Assembly: GCF_024679095.1 (NCBI RefSeq)
Contig: NC_066553.1
Location: 4,523,988 to 4,587,987, forward strand
Length of the DNA stretch: 64,000 nt
Direction: 5' to 3'
DNA from: Eriocheir sinensis
Taxonomy: Eukaryota > Arthropoda > Malacostraca > Decapoda > Varunidae
Shown here: piece by piece, positions 55,878 through 64,000 of the stretch
Layout of the letters: the number at the start of each line of letters is the position of its first letter
Position numbering within the stretch: position 1 is the stretch's first letter
Program-made: the position numbers and the translations under genes
Notes under the pieces: generated by a model
What the model was told of the DNA's origin: nothing
What the model saw: only the letters and a program-made list of their open reading frames with translations
The model's database searches: none

Positions 55878-56469
55878 ACACGATAAGGCTATAAGGATGC
55901 GATGCTCGTGAGTGTGGGTTCGCTCCCGTCACTTTTAAAGACTTGTTTCTTCGCCACTACCGACTGTGTATACTGCTAACCCGTCTACATCACTGAATGG
56001 CGGGAACGAGACCCTAAAAGCACTCAAGCCTCGACTCGGAAACATCGGAAAAGTGCGCCACAGCTGTTTGACGAGCAGAGACTGTCACCCAAGCAATGAT
56101 GCCAAGTCCGTGAGTCCAACCCTGAAGGATTATCCCCGCCAGCTCTCGTGGAACCGTCTATAGTCCTGTTAATATTCTAGAGAGCAAGATCTGGGTGTAA
56201 GTCGGCGAAGCACTGAGGTTTATGGGAAATATTATGTGCATATCACTAACTCCAAAATGTGTGTCAGCGGAGCAGTGGTCAGGGAAGAAGAGTAACCTTG
56301 ATATATAAGTGACAGCTAGATAGAGGTCAAGATGGACAGTAACCTCAATGAGCGTGTCAGTGGACCAGGAAGAATATGGTAATCACAATGTGTTTCGAAT
56401 CAGTGGCCAATGAAGATAGCGAGTAAGCCCGAATGATCGTATTACAAACGCTCTTGAATTTGACCATTT

Positions 56470-56690
56470 CCTAGTAATAATTAGGAAGATAGTAACGTTA
56501 GCAAGTTAGTAACATTAGGATGATAGTAACATTAGCAAGATAGTAATATTAGGAAGATAACATTAACAAGATATAGTAACTTTAGAAAGAGAATGAATAG
56601 TAACATTAATACACGATAGTTACATTAGGAAAATAGTAACATTAGCATAAGATTGTAACCTCATCAAGATAATAAAAGTAACATTAGCGT
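56470..56690 (+). repeat. Degenerate minisatellite, about 22-bp units
   Basis: Repeated words AGATAGTAACATTAGCA and GGAAGATAGTAAC in about nine imperfect copies. Confidence 0.8.
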
Positions 56691-57151
56691 TTTGGCATAA
56701 CTGTGGTAGAGGAAGAGCAAGAGAAGGAAGGTAGGTAGGTAGGTATTATAGGCAGGTAGGTAGGGTCGACACGTAGGTAGGAAGGAAGGTAGAGAAAGGA
56801 TGAGAGTGGTGGAGGAAGAGGAAGCGAGGAAGTTACAGTAGGAGGGAAGGTATAGGAAGAGTGGTAAAGGAGGGAAGCTGAGTAGGAAGTGAGGAAGAGG
56901 TAGAGGAAGATAATGATAAAGGAAGGGGAAGAAAGGAAAAGGAAGGTATAAGAAGAAAGGAAAAGGAAGGTATAGGTAGGAAGGATTGAAGAGAATGTCA
57001 AAGGAAGGGGAATAGAGGGAAAGGAAGGTATTGGTAAGAAGAATGGCAAGAAGGTATCGGAAGAGAGTAAGTAGGTAGGGAGATAGGAAGGAAGGCTGAG
57101 GAAGAGAGTACCGACTAACCTACCTAACCTTTCTCCGTGTCGACGCTGCAG

Positions 57152-57335
57152 GAGTCTACGAGTTCCGAGTTCGAATGGAAGCACCACAACAATCAGGAGC
57201 TGGAGGCGGCGCTGCGGCAGGTGGCGAGCCGCTGCCGGGACGTGACGCGGCTCTACGCCCTCAGCGAGCCCTCCGTCAGGAACGTGCCGCTGTGGGTGCT
57301 GGAGATGAGCGACAAGCCTGGCCAACATGAGGAGC
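57152..57335 (+). CDS. CPE: Carboxypeptidase E-like, coding exon 2 (N-terminal part of catalytic domain)
   Basis: Acceptor CGACGCTGCAG, donor GAGC then GTGAGT. 184 nt, phase 0 in and phase 1 out. Encodes ESTSSEFEWKHHNNQELEAA and continues with LRQVASRC, DVTRLYALS and a WVLEMSDKPGQHE block. This corresponds to FEYHRYPEL, C-----TRIY--G and LL-IE-SDNPG-HE of vertebrate CPE and marks the start of M14B catalytic domains. The usual G-S--GR-L segment reads LSEPSVRNVPLWVLE: the residues before LW are less conserved than normal. Codons are strongly GC3-rich. Confidence 0.92.
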
Positions 57336-57547
57336 GTGAGTACTCTGCGGCGACATTGTTCCCATGTTATTTACGATGCACGAGATAGCTGCGCCCATAT
57401 TGACTGATTGATTGATTGTGTATTGCTGCAAAAGTACACAACGAAGGAGAAGGGAGGAACATGCCATCCCGACCTCAGGCAATACTACAATACAATACAA
57501 TACGATACATAAAGTGATTTGCAGTTATACAGGAGACATGTGTACTA

Positions 57548-57752
57548 CGATATCGCATTCTCAAACATTTCGGGGGTCGCACGCTCACATTTGATAAGGC
57601 TTTCGTAGAGGTTCTGGGTATTTCCGTGGGTAGTTTGTTAAGGTTTCTGCGCTACGAATGTGAAAAAAAAACCCTCGTGAGAACCGGATAATCTCTTTTG
57701 TGGACTTTGGATATATTTGTGAGAGCTGGAAGCGTCTGAGAATACTGGCCCA
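57548..57752 (+). mobile_element. MITE-like dispersed repeat, copy 3
   Basis: CGCATTCTCAAACATTTCG, ACATTTGATAAGGCTTTCGT, GGGTATTTCCG and GGAAGCGTCTGAGAATACTGG follow the order of copies 1 and 2. Most diverged of the three. Confidence 0.6.
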
Positions 57753-57769
57753 GGACAAAAACAAGACAA

Positions 57770-58220
57770 GATTATATAGCATTCTTTTTCCTTGCCTATC
57801 AATCAATCAATCAATCAAAACAAAGAGATGTAACACAAGACCAAGAAAAAAATAGGAAAAATGATGTAGCTTTCCTCCTTTTTTTACCGTATAAGAAAGA
57901 ACAAAACCAAGCAAGATTATATAACGCTTTCTTTTTTCTTTTTTTTCGCGATACAGAAGACAAGGCAAAACAAAACCAGACAAATTCTTTAACTTTTTTT
58001 CTCTTTATTTTTACGATGCAAGAAACAAAAGCGAAACGAAAGGATCTTACAGTTTTTTTCCTTTTTCTACAACACACGAGACAAGAGCAAAACAGAATCA
58101 CGTAACATTAGTATTCCTTTTTCCACCGTACAATAAACAAAATAAATAAAAAACAATATTATGTAACATCTTTTTTTATATTTTTACGACTAGCGGACAG
58201 GACAAAGGGTAAAGAAAATT
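57770..58220 (+). repeat. Degenerate tandem array, roughly 60-bp period
   Basis: Alternating blocks of ACAAGA/AACAAAACCA-type sequence, a TTATATAAC or TAACATT word and a T-rich run (CTTTTTTTACG). Six or seven copies with heavy drift. The Lys/Phe-rich open frames on the minus strand come from it. Confidence 0.6.
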
Positions 58221-58677
58221 ATATAAAAGAAAAAGTAAGTTCCGTAAGAATGATAAGCTTTGGTTCCAGAAATGTCCTTATATCCCTCTTGAAGGAGTTT
58301 AACGTTTAAGTCGTAGTAAGGAAGAATATCGAGTATTTGCTTGCGTTTGTGAGTTTGCCGCATCGACTGACGACGTGGTATGTGTGTGCATGCTTGCGTG
58401 CGTGAAGATGCCGCACCGACCGACTGACTGACTGACTAACTGACTGACTGCTTGTGAGTGTGTATTTTAGCTTGCGTTTGTGGACATGGCGCACTGACTA
58501 ACTGACTAACTGATTATGTGTGCCCGTGTGTGCGTGTGAATATGCCGCACTGACTAAGTCACTAATTGACTGGCTTTTTGTGTACATACATGGCTGTGCG
58601 TGCATTTGTGCGTGCGTGTGTAAGCTGCATCGTATGAATAATGGATTAACTGCTTGTATGCTTGTTGCTAGTACGTT

Positions 58678-58680
<3 letters not shown>

Positions 58681-58723
<43 letters not shown>
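58681..58723. repeat. (GT)n microsatellite
   Basis: About 21 GT units. Confidence 0.95.
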
Positions 58724-58725
<2 letters not shown>

Positions 58726-58799
58726 CTGACAGCGCTTAGAAGATACAGTTTATCCAATATTATCTCGCCATTTTAGGCTGCGTATTTTTCCTATCCATT

Positions 58800-59070
58800 T
58801 CCCTGTTCACCCAGCACGCCTTGCCTAATTTATGTGTTCCGTTTATTATTCCTCAGTGGAACCCGAAATCTAATGGTCCTTTTTTCCTGTTCACTCTCAC
58901 GTGCTGCCTGTTATGTGTGTTGTTCCGTGTTAATTCGCAGTGGAACCCTAATACTTATGGTCCTGTTCACCCTCACGCCTTCCCTGATCTGTGTGTTCCG
59001 TTTATTACTCCGCAGTGGAACCCTAATACTTATGGTCCTTTTCCCTGTTTACCCTCGCCCCTTCCCTGAT
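58800..59070 (+). repeat. Three tandem pseudo-acceptor units before coding exon 3
   Basis: Units of 75-84 bp, each holding a TGTTCCGT word, a short A/T stretch, CAG, then TGGAACCC and TAATGGTCC or TTATGGTCC. The CAG/TGGAACCC junctions are at 58857, 58941 and 59016; the genuine exon starts at 59098 with the same TGGAACCC. Thus the acceptor and first 8-10 exon bases have been amplified three times upstream. Confidence 0.9.
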
Positions 59071-59097
59071 ATGTGTGCTCCGTTTATTACTCCGCAG

Positions 59098-59294
59098 TGG
59101 AACCCGAATTCAAGTACGTAGCCAACATGCATGGTAACGAGGTGGTGGGGCGCGAGCTACTGCTGGGGCTGGCCAACTATCTGTGCGAGGGTTGGCGCTC
59201 CGGGGACAAGGACGTCTTCAACCTGCTGACCACCACGCGCATCCACCTCCTGCCCTCCATGAACCCCGACGGATGGCAGCTGGCGACGGAGACG
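59098..59294 (+). CDS. CPE: Carboxypeptidase E-like, coding exon 3 (zinc-binding HGNE motif)
   Basis: 197 nt; phase 1 in (completing a Leu codon with the C of the previous exon), phase 0 out; donor ACG then GTGAGT. Encodes [20 protein letters not shown]: the His and Glu of HGNE are the first two zinc ligands of M14 enzymes. It continues [13 protein letters not shown] and [15 protein letters not shown], the latter holding a substrate-side Arg and the NPDG motif. Nearly the same as the vertebrate CPE region in spacing. The acceptor TTACTCCGCAG is the fourth in a row of near-identical sites; only this one keeps the reading frame open. Confidence 0.94.
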
Positions 59295-59390
59295 GTGAGT
59301 AAGTGTGTGGGGGAGAAGGGGGGGAGGGGGAGTGTCATCCATCCATTCGTCGGGGTAGGAGAGGACAAGGAGAGGAGGGTAGGGTAGCTT

Positions 59391-59555
<165 letters not shown>

Positions 59556-59681
59556 TTTTATGGTAAGGGAGGCAACTCAAGGATAAAAACAAAAACAAAA
59601 ACAATACAAAAAATAGAAACAAAAAACTCCCTAAATTCTGTTACGGCAAAAAAAAAAAAAAAAAAAACGTGAGGCCAGAAG

Positions 59682-59682
<1 letters not shown>

Positions 59683-59739
<57 letters not shown>
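59683..59739. repeat. (GT)n microsatellite
   Basis: About 28 GT units. Confidence 0.95.
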
Positions 59740-59743
<4 letters not shown>

Positions 59744-60136
59744 GCACGCACCAGACATTGATTTTATTTTTTTTACAAGTCCGGTGCGGAGATGCGTTTG
59801 ACAATCCCATTTATTATATTTTTACGACATTTCACGTTATAAAGATACAAACTAAAGGCCAAATAAGAACTGCAAAAAAAAAAAAAAAAAAAAGAAATAC
59901 GCGTAACATGCTGCTTCGACAAAAAAAAAAAAAATCTCAGTCTGCAGAATATCAAATTTAGTTCTAGCGTTGTCATGATATTCCCTGTTGAAGGAGTTTA
60001 AGTAAGGAAGGATACAATGCAGTGGAAGAAAGGCTGTTCAAGCGTTTACCTGCGAAATAGATGAAAGAATGTTGTTAAGGTAGCCGCAGCAATACATATA
60101 TATATAGGTGTTCACTCCAAGGTATCTATAACACAA

Positions 60137-60180
60137 TACACATAGATAGATAGATCGATAGATAGATAGATAGATAGATA
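60137..60180. repeat. (GATA)n microsatellite
   Basis: Ten or eleven GATA units with one GATC interruption. Confidence 0.93.
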
Positions 60181-60329
60181 TTGACCACAGCAAAATAATG
60201 TATTACAATCACAAAAATAGACTTGGCAAAACAATATGGTCCTACTGTCATGAATTCTCTGAGTTGAAAAAAAAAAAGACATGGAACACACACAACGTCT
60301 ATCTATACAAACAAACGTATGAAACACAA

Positions 60330-60630
60330 ATAAAGCAAATCAAACACATCTCACACACATAAAACACATAACACGAGACAAATGACACGCATCAACCATC
60401 ATTTAACACATAAAACACACATAAAACAGATAAAACACAACACACAAAACATATAACACACGTGGAAAACAAGACAAATAAAACATCACACATAAAACCC
60501 ATAAAACACATCAAACACACATTAAACACAACACACAAAACATATAAAACACGTAGAAAACAAGACAAATAAAACACTCACACATAAAACCCATAAAACA
60601 CATCAAACACACACAAAGTCCCATGGAACA
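60330..60630 (+). repeat. A/C-rich tandem array
   Basis: Built from ACACATAAAACACA-like words; in the right half a larger unit (AAAACACGTAGAAAACAAGA through CACATCAAACACACA) repeats with about 80-95 bp spacing. Confidence 0.8.
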
Positions 60631-60675
60631 TACATAGCCAGGTGTTCTCAGGTGTCCGGGGTCTTTCTCCTCCAG

Positions 60676-60831
60676 GGCGGACGGGACTACCTGGCGGGTC
60701 GGACCAACAACAACAGCGTGGACCTCAACAGGGACTTCCCGGACCTGGACACCGTCATGTACATCAACGAGGCGCGGCACACCACCAGGAACAACCACCT
60801 GATGGAGCTGCTGCAGAGCCTCGACTACCAG
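60676..60831 (+). CDS. CPE: Carboxypeptidase E-like, coding exon 4 (DLNRDFPD motif)
   Basis: Acceptor CTTTCTCCTCCAG, 156 nt, phase 0 both ends, donor CAG then GTAAGG. Encodes 52 residues: GGRDYLAGRTNNNSVDLNRD, FPDLDTVMYIN and NNHLMELLQSLDYQ. The Asn-Arg of DLNRDFPD binds the C-terminal carboxylate of the substrate in this family. NNS is a possible N-glycosylation site. Matches the vertebrate CPE segment GR-N--G-DLNRNFPD with the second Asn changed to Asp. A long GA repeat starts 17 bp after the donor. Confidence 0.94.
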
Positions 60832-60846
60832 GTAAGGGGGAGGGGG

Positions 60847-60952
<106 letters not shown>

Positions 60953-61002
60953 AAGCAGGTGTGCATGCGTGTGTGTGTATACAATTATGTAAAAGGTTAA
61001 GT

Positions 61003-61038
61003 AAATAGATAGATATAGATAGATAGACGGATAGATAA

Positions 61039-61071
<33 letters not shown>

Positions 61072-61072
61072 G
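61003..61072. repeat. (GATA)n microsatellite
   Basis: GATA units with a few GAT and GAC interruptions. Confidence 0.93.
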
Positions 61073-61506
61073 AGAAGGCAGTTCCGTCACTTAGTGTATA
61101 TAGTATAATGAACTAACAGGTATGCAGAAATCGTACAGATAAAGTCAGATATATTGTACACGCTATCAATTACAGAAGTGCAGAAACCAACCTTTCCTTT
61201 TTCCCCCTCTTCTCTTTTTCTCTTCCTTCCTCCTCCTTTTCTTCTACTTCCTCGTTTTCTTCCTTTTCCTCCTTCCTCCTCCTCCTTTCCTCCTTCTGCT
61301 TCTTCCTTTTCTTCTTCGTCCTCCCTATAGTTTTCTCCTTCCTTTTCCTCTTCCTCTCTTTTCTCCTCCTCCTTTCCTCCTTCCTAATCCTCTTTTTTCT
61401 CCTTCTTCCTCCTCCTTTTCTCCTTCCTCCTCCTTTCCTCTTTCCTCTTCTTCCTTACCTTTTTCATCGCGTGCTTTTGAATGTTTGAATCAAGAATGTA
61501 GTTGTT

Positions 61507-61560
61507 AAGTTGGGGGCATACACTAAAGATGCGCGTGACCTCAGTGCTCATCTCCGACGC
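61507..61560 (-). mobile_element. Short inverse SINE fragment
   Basis: GTTGGGGGCATACACTAAAG, GCGCGTGACCTCAGTGCTCA and TCTCC match the left (3') end of the complete SINE at 45270-45570 in the same orientation. Only about 55 bp remain, just 58 bp before an exon. Confidence 0.65.
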
Positions 61561-61618
61561 ACAACTAAGTAGGCTCTCCACTAACTCCCTCTCTCTCCCT
61601 CTCTCTTCCTCCTCACAG

Positions 61619-61782
61619 CCGCAGCCGGAGACGTGGGCTGTGATGAAGTGGGTCATGAACACGCCTTTCGTCCTCTCCGCCAACTTCCACGGCGGCGACC
61701 TCGTGGCTAACTACCCCTACGACGCCTCCCGCTCCGGCGCTACCCACGAATATGCCAACAGCCCCGACGACGAGACCTTCAG
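61619..61782 (+). CDS. CPE: Carboxypeptidase E-like, coding exon 5 (third zinc ligand)
   Basis: Acceptor CTCTTCCTCCTCACAG, 164 nt, phase 0 in, phase 2 out. Encodes [20 protein letters not shown], then [15 protein letters not shown], in which the His of FHGG is the third zinc ligand, and [12 protein letters not shown]. Vertebrate CPE has [18 protein letters not shown] in the same place. The donor is AG then GTGGGG, a weaker match than the other donors of this gene; the phase and protein alignment (ETFR joined to HLARVYA) support it. A GATA repeat follows at once. Confidence 0.93.
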
Positions 61783-61794
61783 GTGGGGGAGACC

Positions 61795-61884
61795 GATAGA
61801 TGGATAGATTGATAGATAGATAGACATAGATAGATATAGAGAGATGGATAAATATAAATAGATAGATGGATAAATATATAGATG

Positions 61885-61924
<40 letters not shown>
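61795..61924. repeat. (GATA)n microsatellite
   Basis: Imperfect GATA/GATG run filling the first part of the intron. Confidence 0.93.
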
Positions 61925-61925
<1 letters not shown>

Positions 61926-61956
61926 TCAGTCAGTTAGTTTGTTTTCTTCTTCGTAC

Positions 61957-62008
61957 TGCTATTTCTACTACTACTACCACTACTACTACTTCTATTACTT
62001 CTACTACT

Positions 62009-62045
<37 letters not shown>
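61957..62045. repeat. (ACT)n trinucleotide repeat
   Basis: About 28 imperfect ACT/CTA units. Confidence 0.92.
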
Positions 62046-62046
<1 letters not shown>

Positions 62047-62111
62047 GACCAATAAAACTCATCCTCTTCTTCCTTCTGTTCATCCTCGTCGTCATCCTCC
62101 TCTTCCTCCAG

Positions 62112-62248
62112 GCACTTGGCCCGCGTGTACGCCACCCACCACCCTGAGATGTCCAGCTCGAGCACACAGCCCTGCTTCCCCGGTGACAACAAGTTCGGCG
62201 ACAAGGGCGGCGTCACTAACGGCGCCGAGTGGTACAGCGTGCAGGGAG
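62112..62248 (+). CDS. CPE: Carboxypeptidase E-like, coding exon 6
   Basis: 137 nt, phase 2 in (AG plus G makes Arg), phase 1 out; donor GGAG then GTGAGT. Encodes RHLARVYATHHPEMSSSSTQ, then PCFPGDNKFGDKGGVTNG and AEWYSVQGG (the last Gly completed by the next exon). It corresponds to F--LA--YS---P-M and GTTNGGAWYSVPGG of vertebrate CPE. The Cys of QPCFP is at the position of a conserved Cys. TNGAEWYS with Ala-Glu in place of Gly-Ala is a mild variation. Confidence 0.93.
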
Positions 62249-63021
62249 GTGAGTCACGGGGCTAGAGGCTGGCCGGTGTCCGGTTACTCTTGGTTTTATA
62301 TGAGTTTCCCCTTTTGCTTAGCTTGTTTGTTGGTTTTCTTTTTCAAGACCTTTGCTTCTGCGTTTGTCTGGGTTTTCTTTTATTTTTGTTATAGTTTCCC
62401 CTTGCTAGTTATGTTGTTTTATTTTATTAGATCTTGTTTGCTTGCTTATTATATTGTGTTTGTTAGTTTTATTTTTGTTATTGCATTTCCTCTACTTTCT
62501 CTTGTACGTGGTTTTTCTAGTGTATTAAATTTTCGTCTTATATGATATTGTGTTCTTTTGCTATACGTCTTTCTTTATTTTTTCACTTCATTACTTACTT
62601 ATATAACTTTTTTTGTCCTCTTCTTTTTCATATTACTGCTAAAACTACAGTATACATTTCTAAGGCTTTTTTCTGCATGTTTATATTTCATCATTCCCTT
62701 AACATCTCGGTATATATTTTGTAGACTGGATTTATTGTTTCTTCCATGCTTGTAGAATGAGCTTACCGTATCTCTAATAAGTATACGAGTGCCTACCAAG
62801 AGCCGTAACCCAACAACGTATCAAGACACTTCTCCACCCGAAATTGACCTCTCTATACTTTTATCTTTTTTTTATTTTTTTATATTTTTTTTAGGAGCAG
62901 CGGTTAGTAGGCTTTTTTTTCTACATTTGTTTTTGTTGCCCTTAATGCTGCTTCCTTTCCTGTAAAAAAAGAGAGAAAAAAAAAAGATGAATATAGTACC
63001 TGACTCCACCTCTCTGTACAG
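62249..63021 (+). other. Intron of the carboxypeptidase gene
   Basis: T-rich sequence, with a copy of the T-rich dispersed repeat at 62893-62975 (GGCTTTTTTTTCTACATTTG, GCCCTTAATGCTGCTTCC, TGTAAAAAAAG). No other feature seen. Confidence 0.75.
62893..62975 (+). repeat. T-rich dispersed repeat, copy
   Basis: Same landmarks and orientation as 53975-54055 and 54350-54430. Confidence 0.6.
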
Positions 63022-63161
63022 GTATGCAGGACTTCAATTACCTGGCCTCCAACGACATGGAGATCACGCTGGAGGTGGGCTGCGTCAAGTACCCGCCCGC
63101 CTCGGCCCTCAAGACTGAGTGGGAGAGGAACAAGGACGCGATGCTGGAGTATATGTGGCAG
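63022..63161 (+). CDS. CPE: Carboxypeptidase E-like, coding exon 7 (catalytic Glu)
   Basis: Acceptor CTCTCTGTACAG, 140 nt, phase 1 in, phase 0 out; donor CAG then GTGAGT. Encodes GMQDFNYLASNDMEITLEVG: the Tyr of DFNY is the substrate-binding Tyr, and the Glu of ITLEVG is the general base of M14 carboxypeptidases. It continues CVKYPPASALKTEW and ERNKDAMLEYMWQ. All catalytic residues are thus present. At SND the family usually has SNC (SNCFEIT in CPE and CPN), so a Cys is replaced by Asp, which may remove a disulfide. Confidence 0.94.
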
Positions 63162-63575
63162 GTGAGTAAGACACCGTACCCTCAGACTCTTTCGGCTCTT
63201 ACAACTATTTCGAAAGGTCACTGAGGAGATGCGTCGAGTTATCATGACCCTTTTTCACGTCACCACTACCACCCTGGCTACAGCTACTTAAACATCCTCT
63301 GACCCCACCACAACCTCCCTCCCCCACCATCACTACTACAACCCTGACTACAACTACTTAATGAATAACAAAGGCAAGTGAGAGGGTATTAAGGGAAGGA
63401 AGGAGGTAAGAATGGAAGGAGCTGAAGGAAGTTAAGGGAAGAAGAGTTAACCACCATCACCACCCGCTCCTCCCTTCCCCCCACCCCCCACTACAACCCT
63501 TATATCTCCCCCCATATCCCCCCTTCCCCACACCACCACTACAACCCTCATATCTCCCCCTCCCTCCCCTCCCAG
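63162..63575 (+). other. Intron of the carboxypeptidase gene
   Basis: C-rich and A/G-rich stretches (CCACCATCACTACTACAACCC repeated with variation near 63310-63545) ending in the pyrimidine tract CCCTCCCCTCCCAG. The words ACCACTACAACCCTNATATCTCCCCC occur twice about 50 bp apart. Confidence 0.75.
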
Positions 63576-63717
63576 GCACACACCGGGGTCAAGGGGGTAG
63601 TTCGCGACGCCCTCACCGGCCAAGGTCTGCCCAACGCCATCATCCACGTCAAGAATGTCACCCGCTTCAACGACACCCACGTGAGGGATGACCACATCAA
63701 CCACGACGTGACCTCCG
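63576..63717 (+). CDS. CPE: Carboxypeptidase E-like, coding exon 8 (start of transthyretin-like domain), gene continues past the window
   Basis: 142 nt, phase 0 in, phase 1 out; donor CCG then GTGGGT. Encodes AHTGVKGVVRDALTGQGLPN, AIIHVKNVTRFNDTH and VRDDHINHDVTS. GVKG-V-D--G--L-NA-I-V opens the transthyretin-like domain that follows the catalytic domain in M14B enzymes, and INHDVTS is its conserved loop. Between them are about 12 extra residues relative to vertebrate CPE, containing two N-glycosylation sequons (NVT, NDT). The remaining domain and C-terminal tail, roughly 75 residues in vertebrate CPE, lie outside. Confidence 0.92.
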
Positions 63718-64000
63718 GTGGGTGGATGAGTGGATGAGGCTGGGTGGATGAGGGTGGTGGTTGCGTTGGGTGGATGCCTTGAGTGAGTGCGTGGATTGGT
63801 GAGCGAATAAGAATGGGGTTGGATGAAATTGATGGATGCATTGGGTGAGGGTGTGTGAGACTGACTGGGTGAAGGTGGATGAGACTAGGTGATTGGTTGT
63901 TTGGATAAGTGGGTGGATGCGCTGGATGAGAGAATGGGTGAATACAGGAGGGTGGATGCTGTGAGTAAGCGGGTGTGTTGGGTGAAGATGGATGAGATGC
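63718..64000 (+). repeat. GGTGGATGA-type minisatellite in the next intron
   Basis: The visible intron after coding exon 8 is made of variants of GGGTGGATGAG and TGAGTGNGTGG, starting at the donor itself. It runs to the window edge. Confidence 0.85.

Larger units (their letters stand above)
55345..57151 (+). other. Intron of the carboxypeptidase gene
   Basis: Contains a 257-bp inverted-repeat MITE (55621-55877), a degenerate tandem array of TAGTAACATTAGCAAGA units (56470-56690) and a purine-rich tract of AGGTAGGTAGGAAGGAAGG type (56720-57110) right before the next exon. Confidence 0.7.
57336..59097 (+). other. Intron of the carboxypeptidase gene with decoy acceptors
   Basis: Holds a third MITE-like repeat (57548-57752), an A/T-rich tandem array (57770-58220), CTGACTGA-type repeats (58400-58560), a GT microsatellite (58681-58723) and three tandem partial copies of the next exon's start with their own CAG acceptors (58800-59070). 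Confidence 0.75.
61783..62111 (+). other. Intron of the carboxypeptidase gene made of simple repeats
   Basis: GATA-type repeats (61795-61924), then ACT/CTA trinucleotides (61957-62045) and a TCTTCCTCC pyrimidine tract serving the acceptor. Almost the whole 329-bp intron is repeat. Confidence 0.88.

Noticed and set aside
56684..57328. 214-residue minus-strand frame
   Set aside because: Half is the antisense of carboxypeptidase coding exon 2 and half is the Ser/Pro/Leu translation of an AGGAAGG-type repeat.

Overview
This is eukaryotic genomic DNA, most likely from a decapod crustacean, perhaps a crab. The reasons are exons with GT-AG introns, long dinucleotide and GATA-type microsatellites, tRNA-headed SINEs, many short inverted-repeat transposons (MITEs), and decayed LINE reverse-transcriptase fragments whose peptide motifs resemble those I associate with decapod genomes. 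The assignment is an inference; no rRNA or mitochondrial marker is present.

From 2.2 to 47.4 kb the plus strand carries 17 separate C2H2 zinc-finger exons. Each starts directly after a CAG acceptor in reading phase 0, normally with a GTG codon, encodes 2 to 5 fingers joined mostly by TGEKP-type linkers, and ends in its own stop codon with no 3' donor needed. No upstream in-frame ATG or promoter is obvious for them. The simplest reading is one gene whose shared 5' exons lie left of the window and are spliced to one of these alternative terminal exons, the architecture known for arthropod BTB zinc-finger genes such as longitudinals lacking (lola). I count 54 fingers. Exons 1-7 form one sequence group, 8-14 a second, 15-16 a pair, and 17 is a GC-rich outlier. 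Exons 12 and 13 are a clear duplicate pair that includes intron sequence.

From about 52.4 kb (probable untranslated exon) or 55.27 kb (ATG exon) to the right edge lies the 5' and central part of a second gene on the plus strand: a secreted zinc carboxypeptidase of family M14B, closest in motif content to carboxypeptidase E, the prohormone-processing enzyme. Eight coding exons with matching phases give signal peptide, complete catalytic domain and the beginning of the transthyretin-like domain; the 3' end is outside the window.

The rest is intron or intergenic DNA full of mobile-element remains. They include TTAA-flanked MITEs of several families, TA-flanked Tc1/mariner- or pogo-like MITEs, a foldback element with another inverted-repeat element nested in it, three tRNA-derived SINE families (one copy with a perfect 12-bp target duplication), at least seven decayed non-LTR retrotransposon fragments, several tandem repeats of 60-170 bp units, and many microsatellites. 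Most other open frames are translations of these simple repeats.

The most notable system is the zinc-finger exon array: a single locus apparently able to swap its DNA-binding module among 17 cassettes, with a shared acceptor design in which nearly every acceptor is AG followed by GT.
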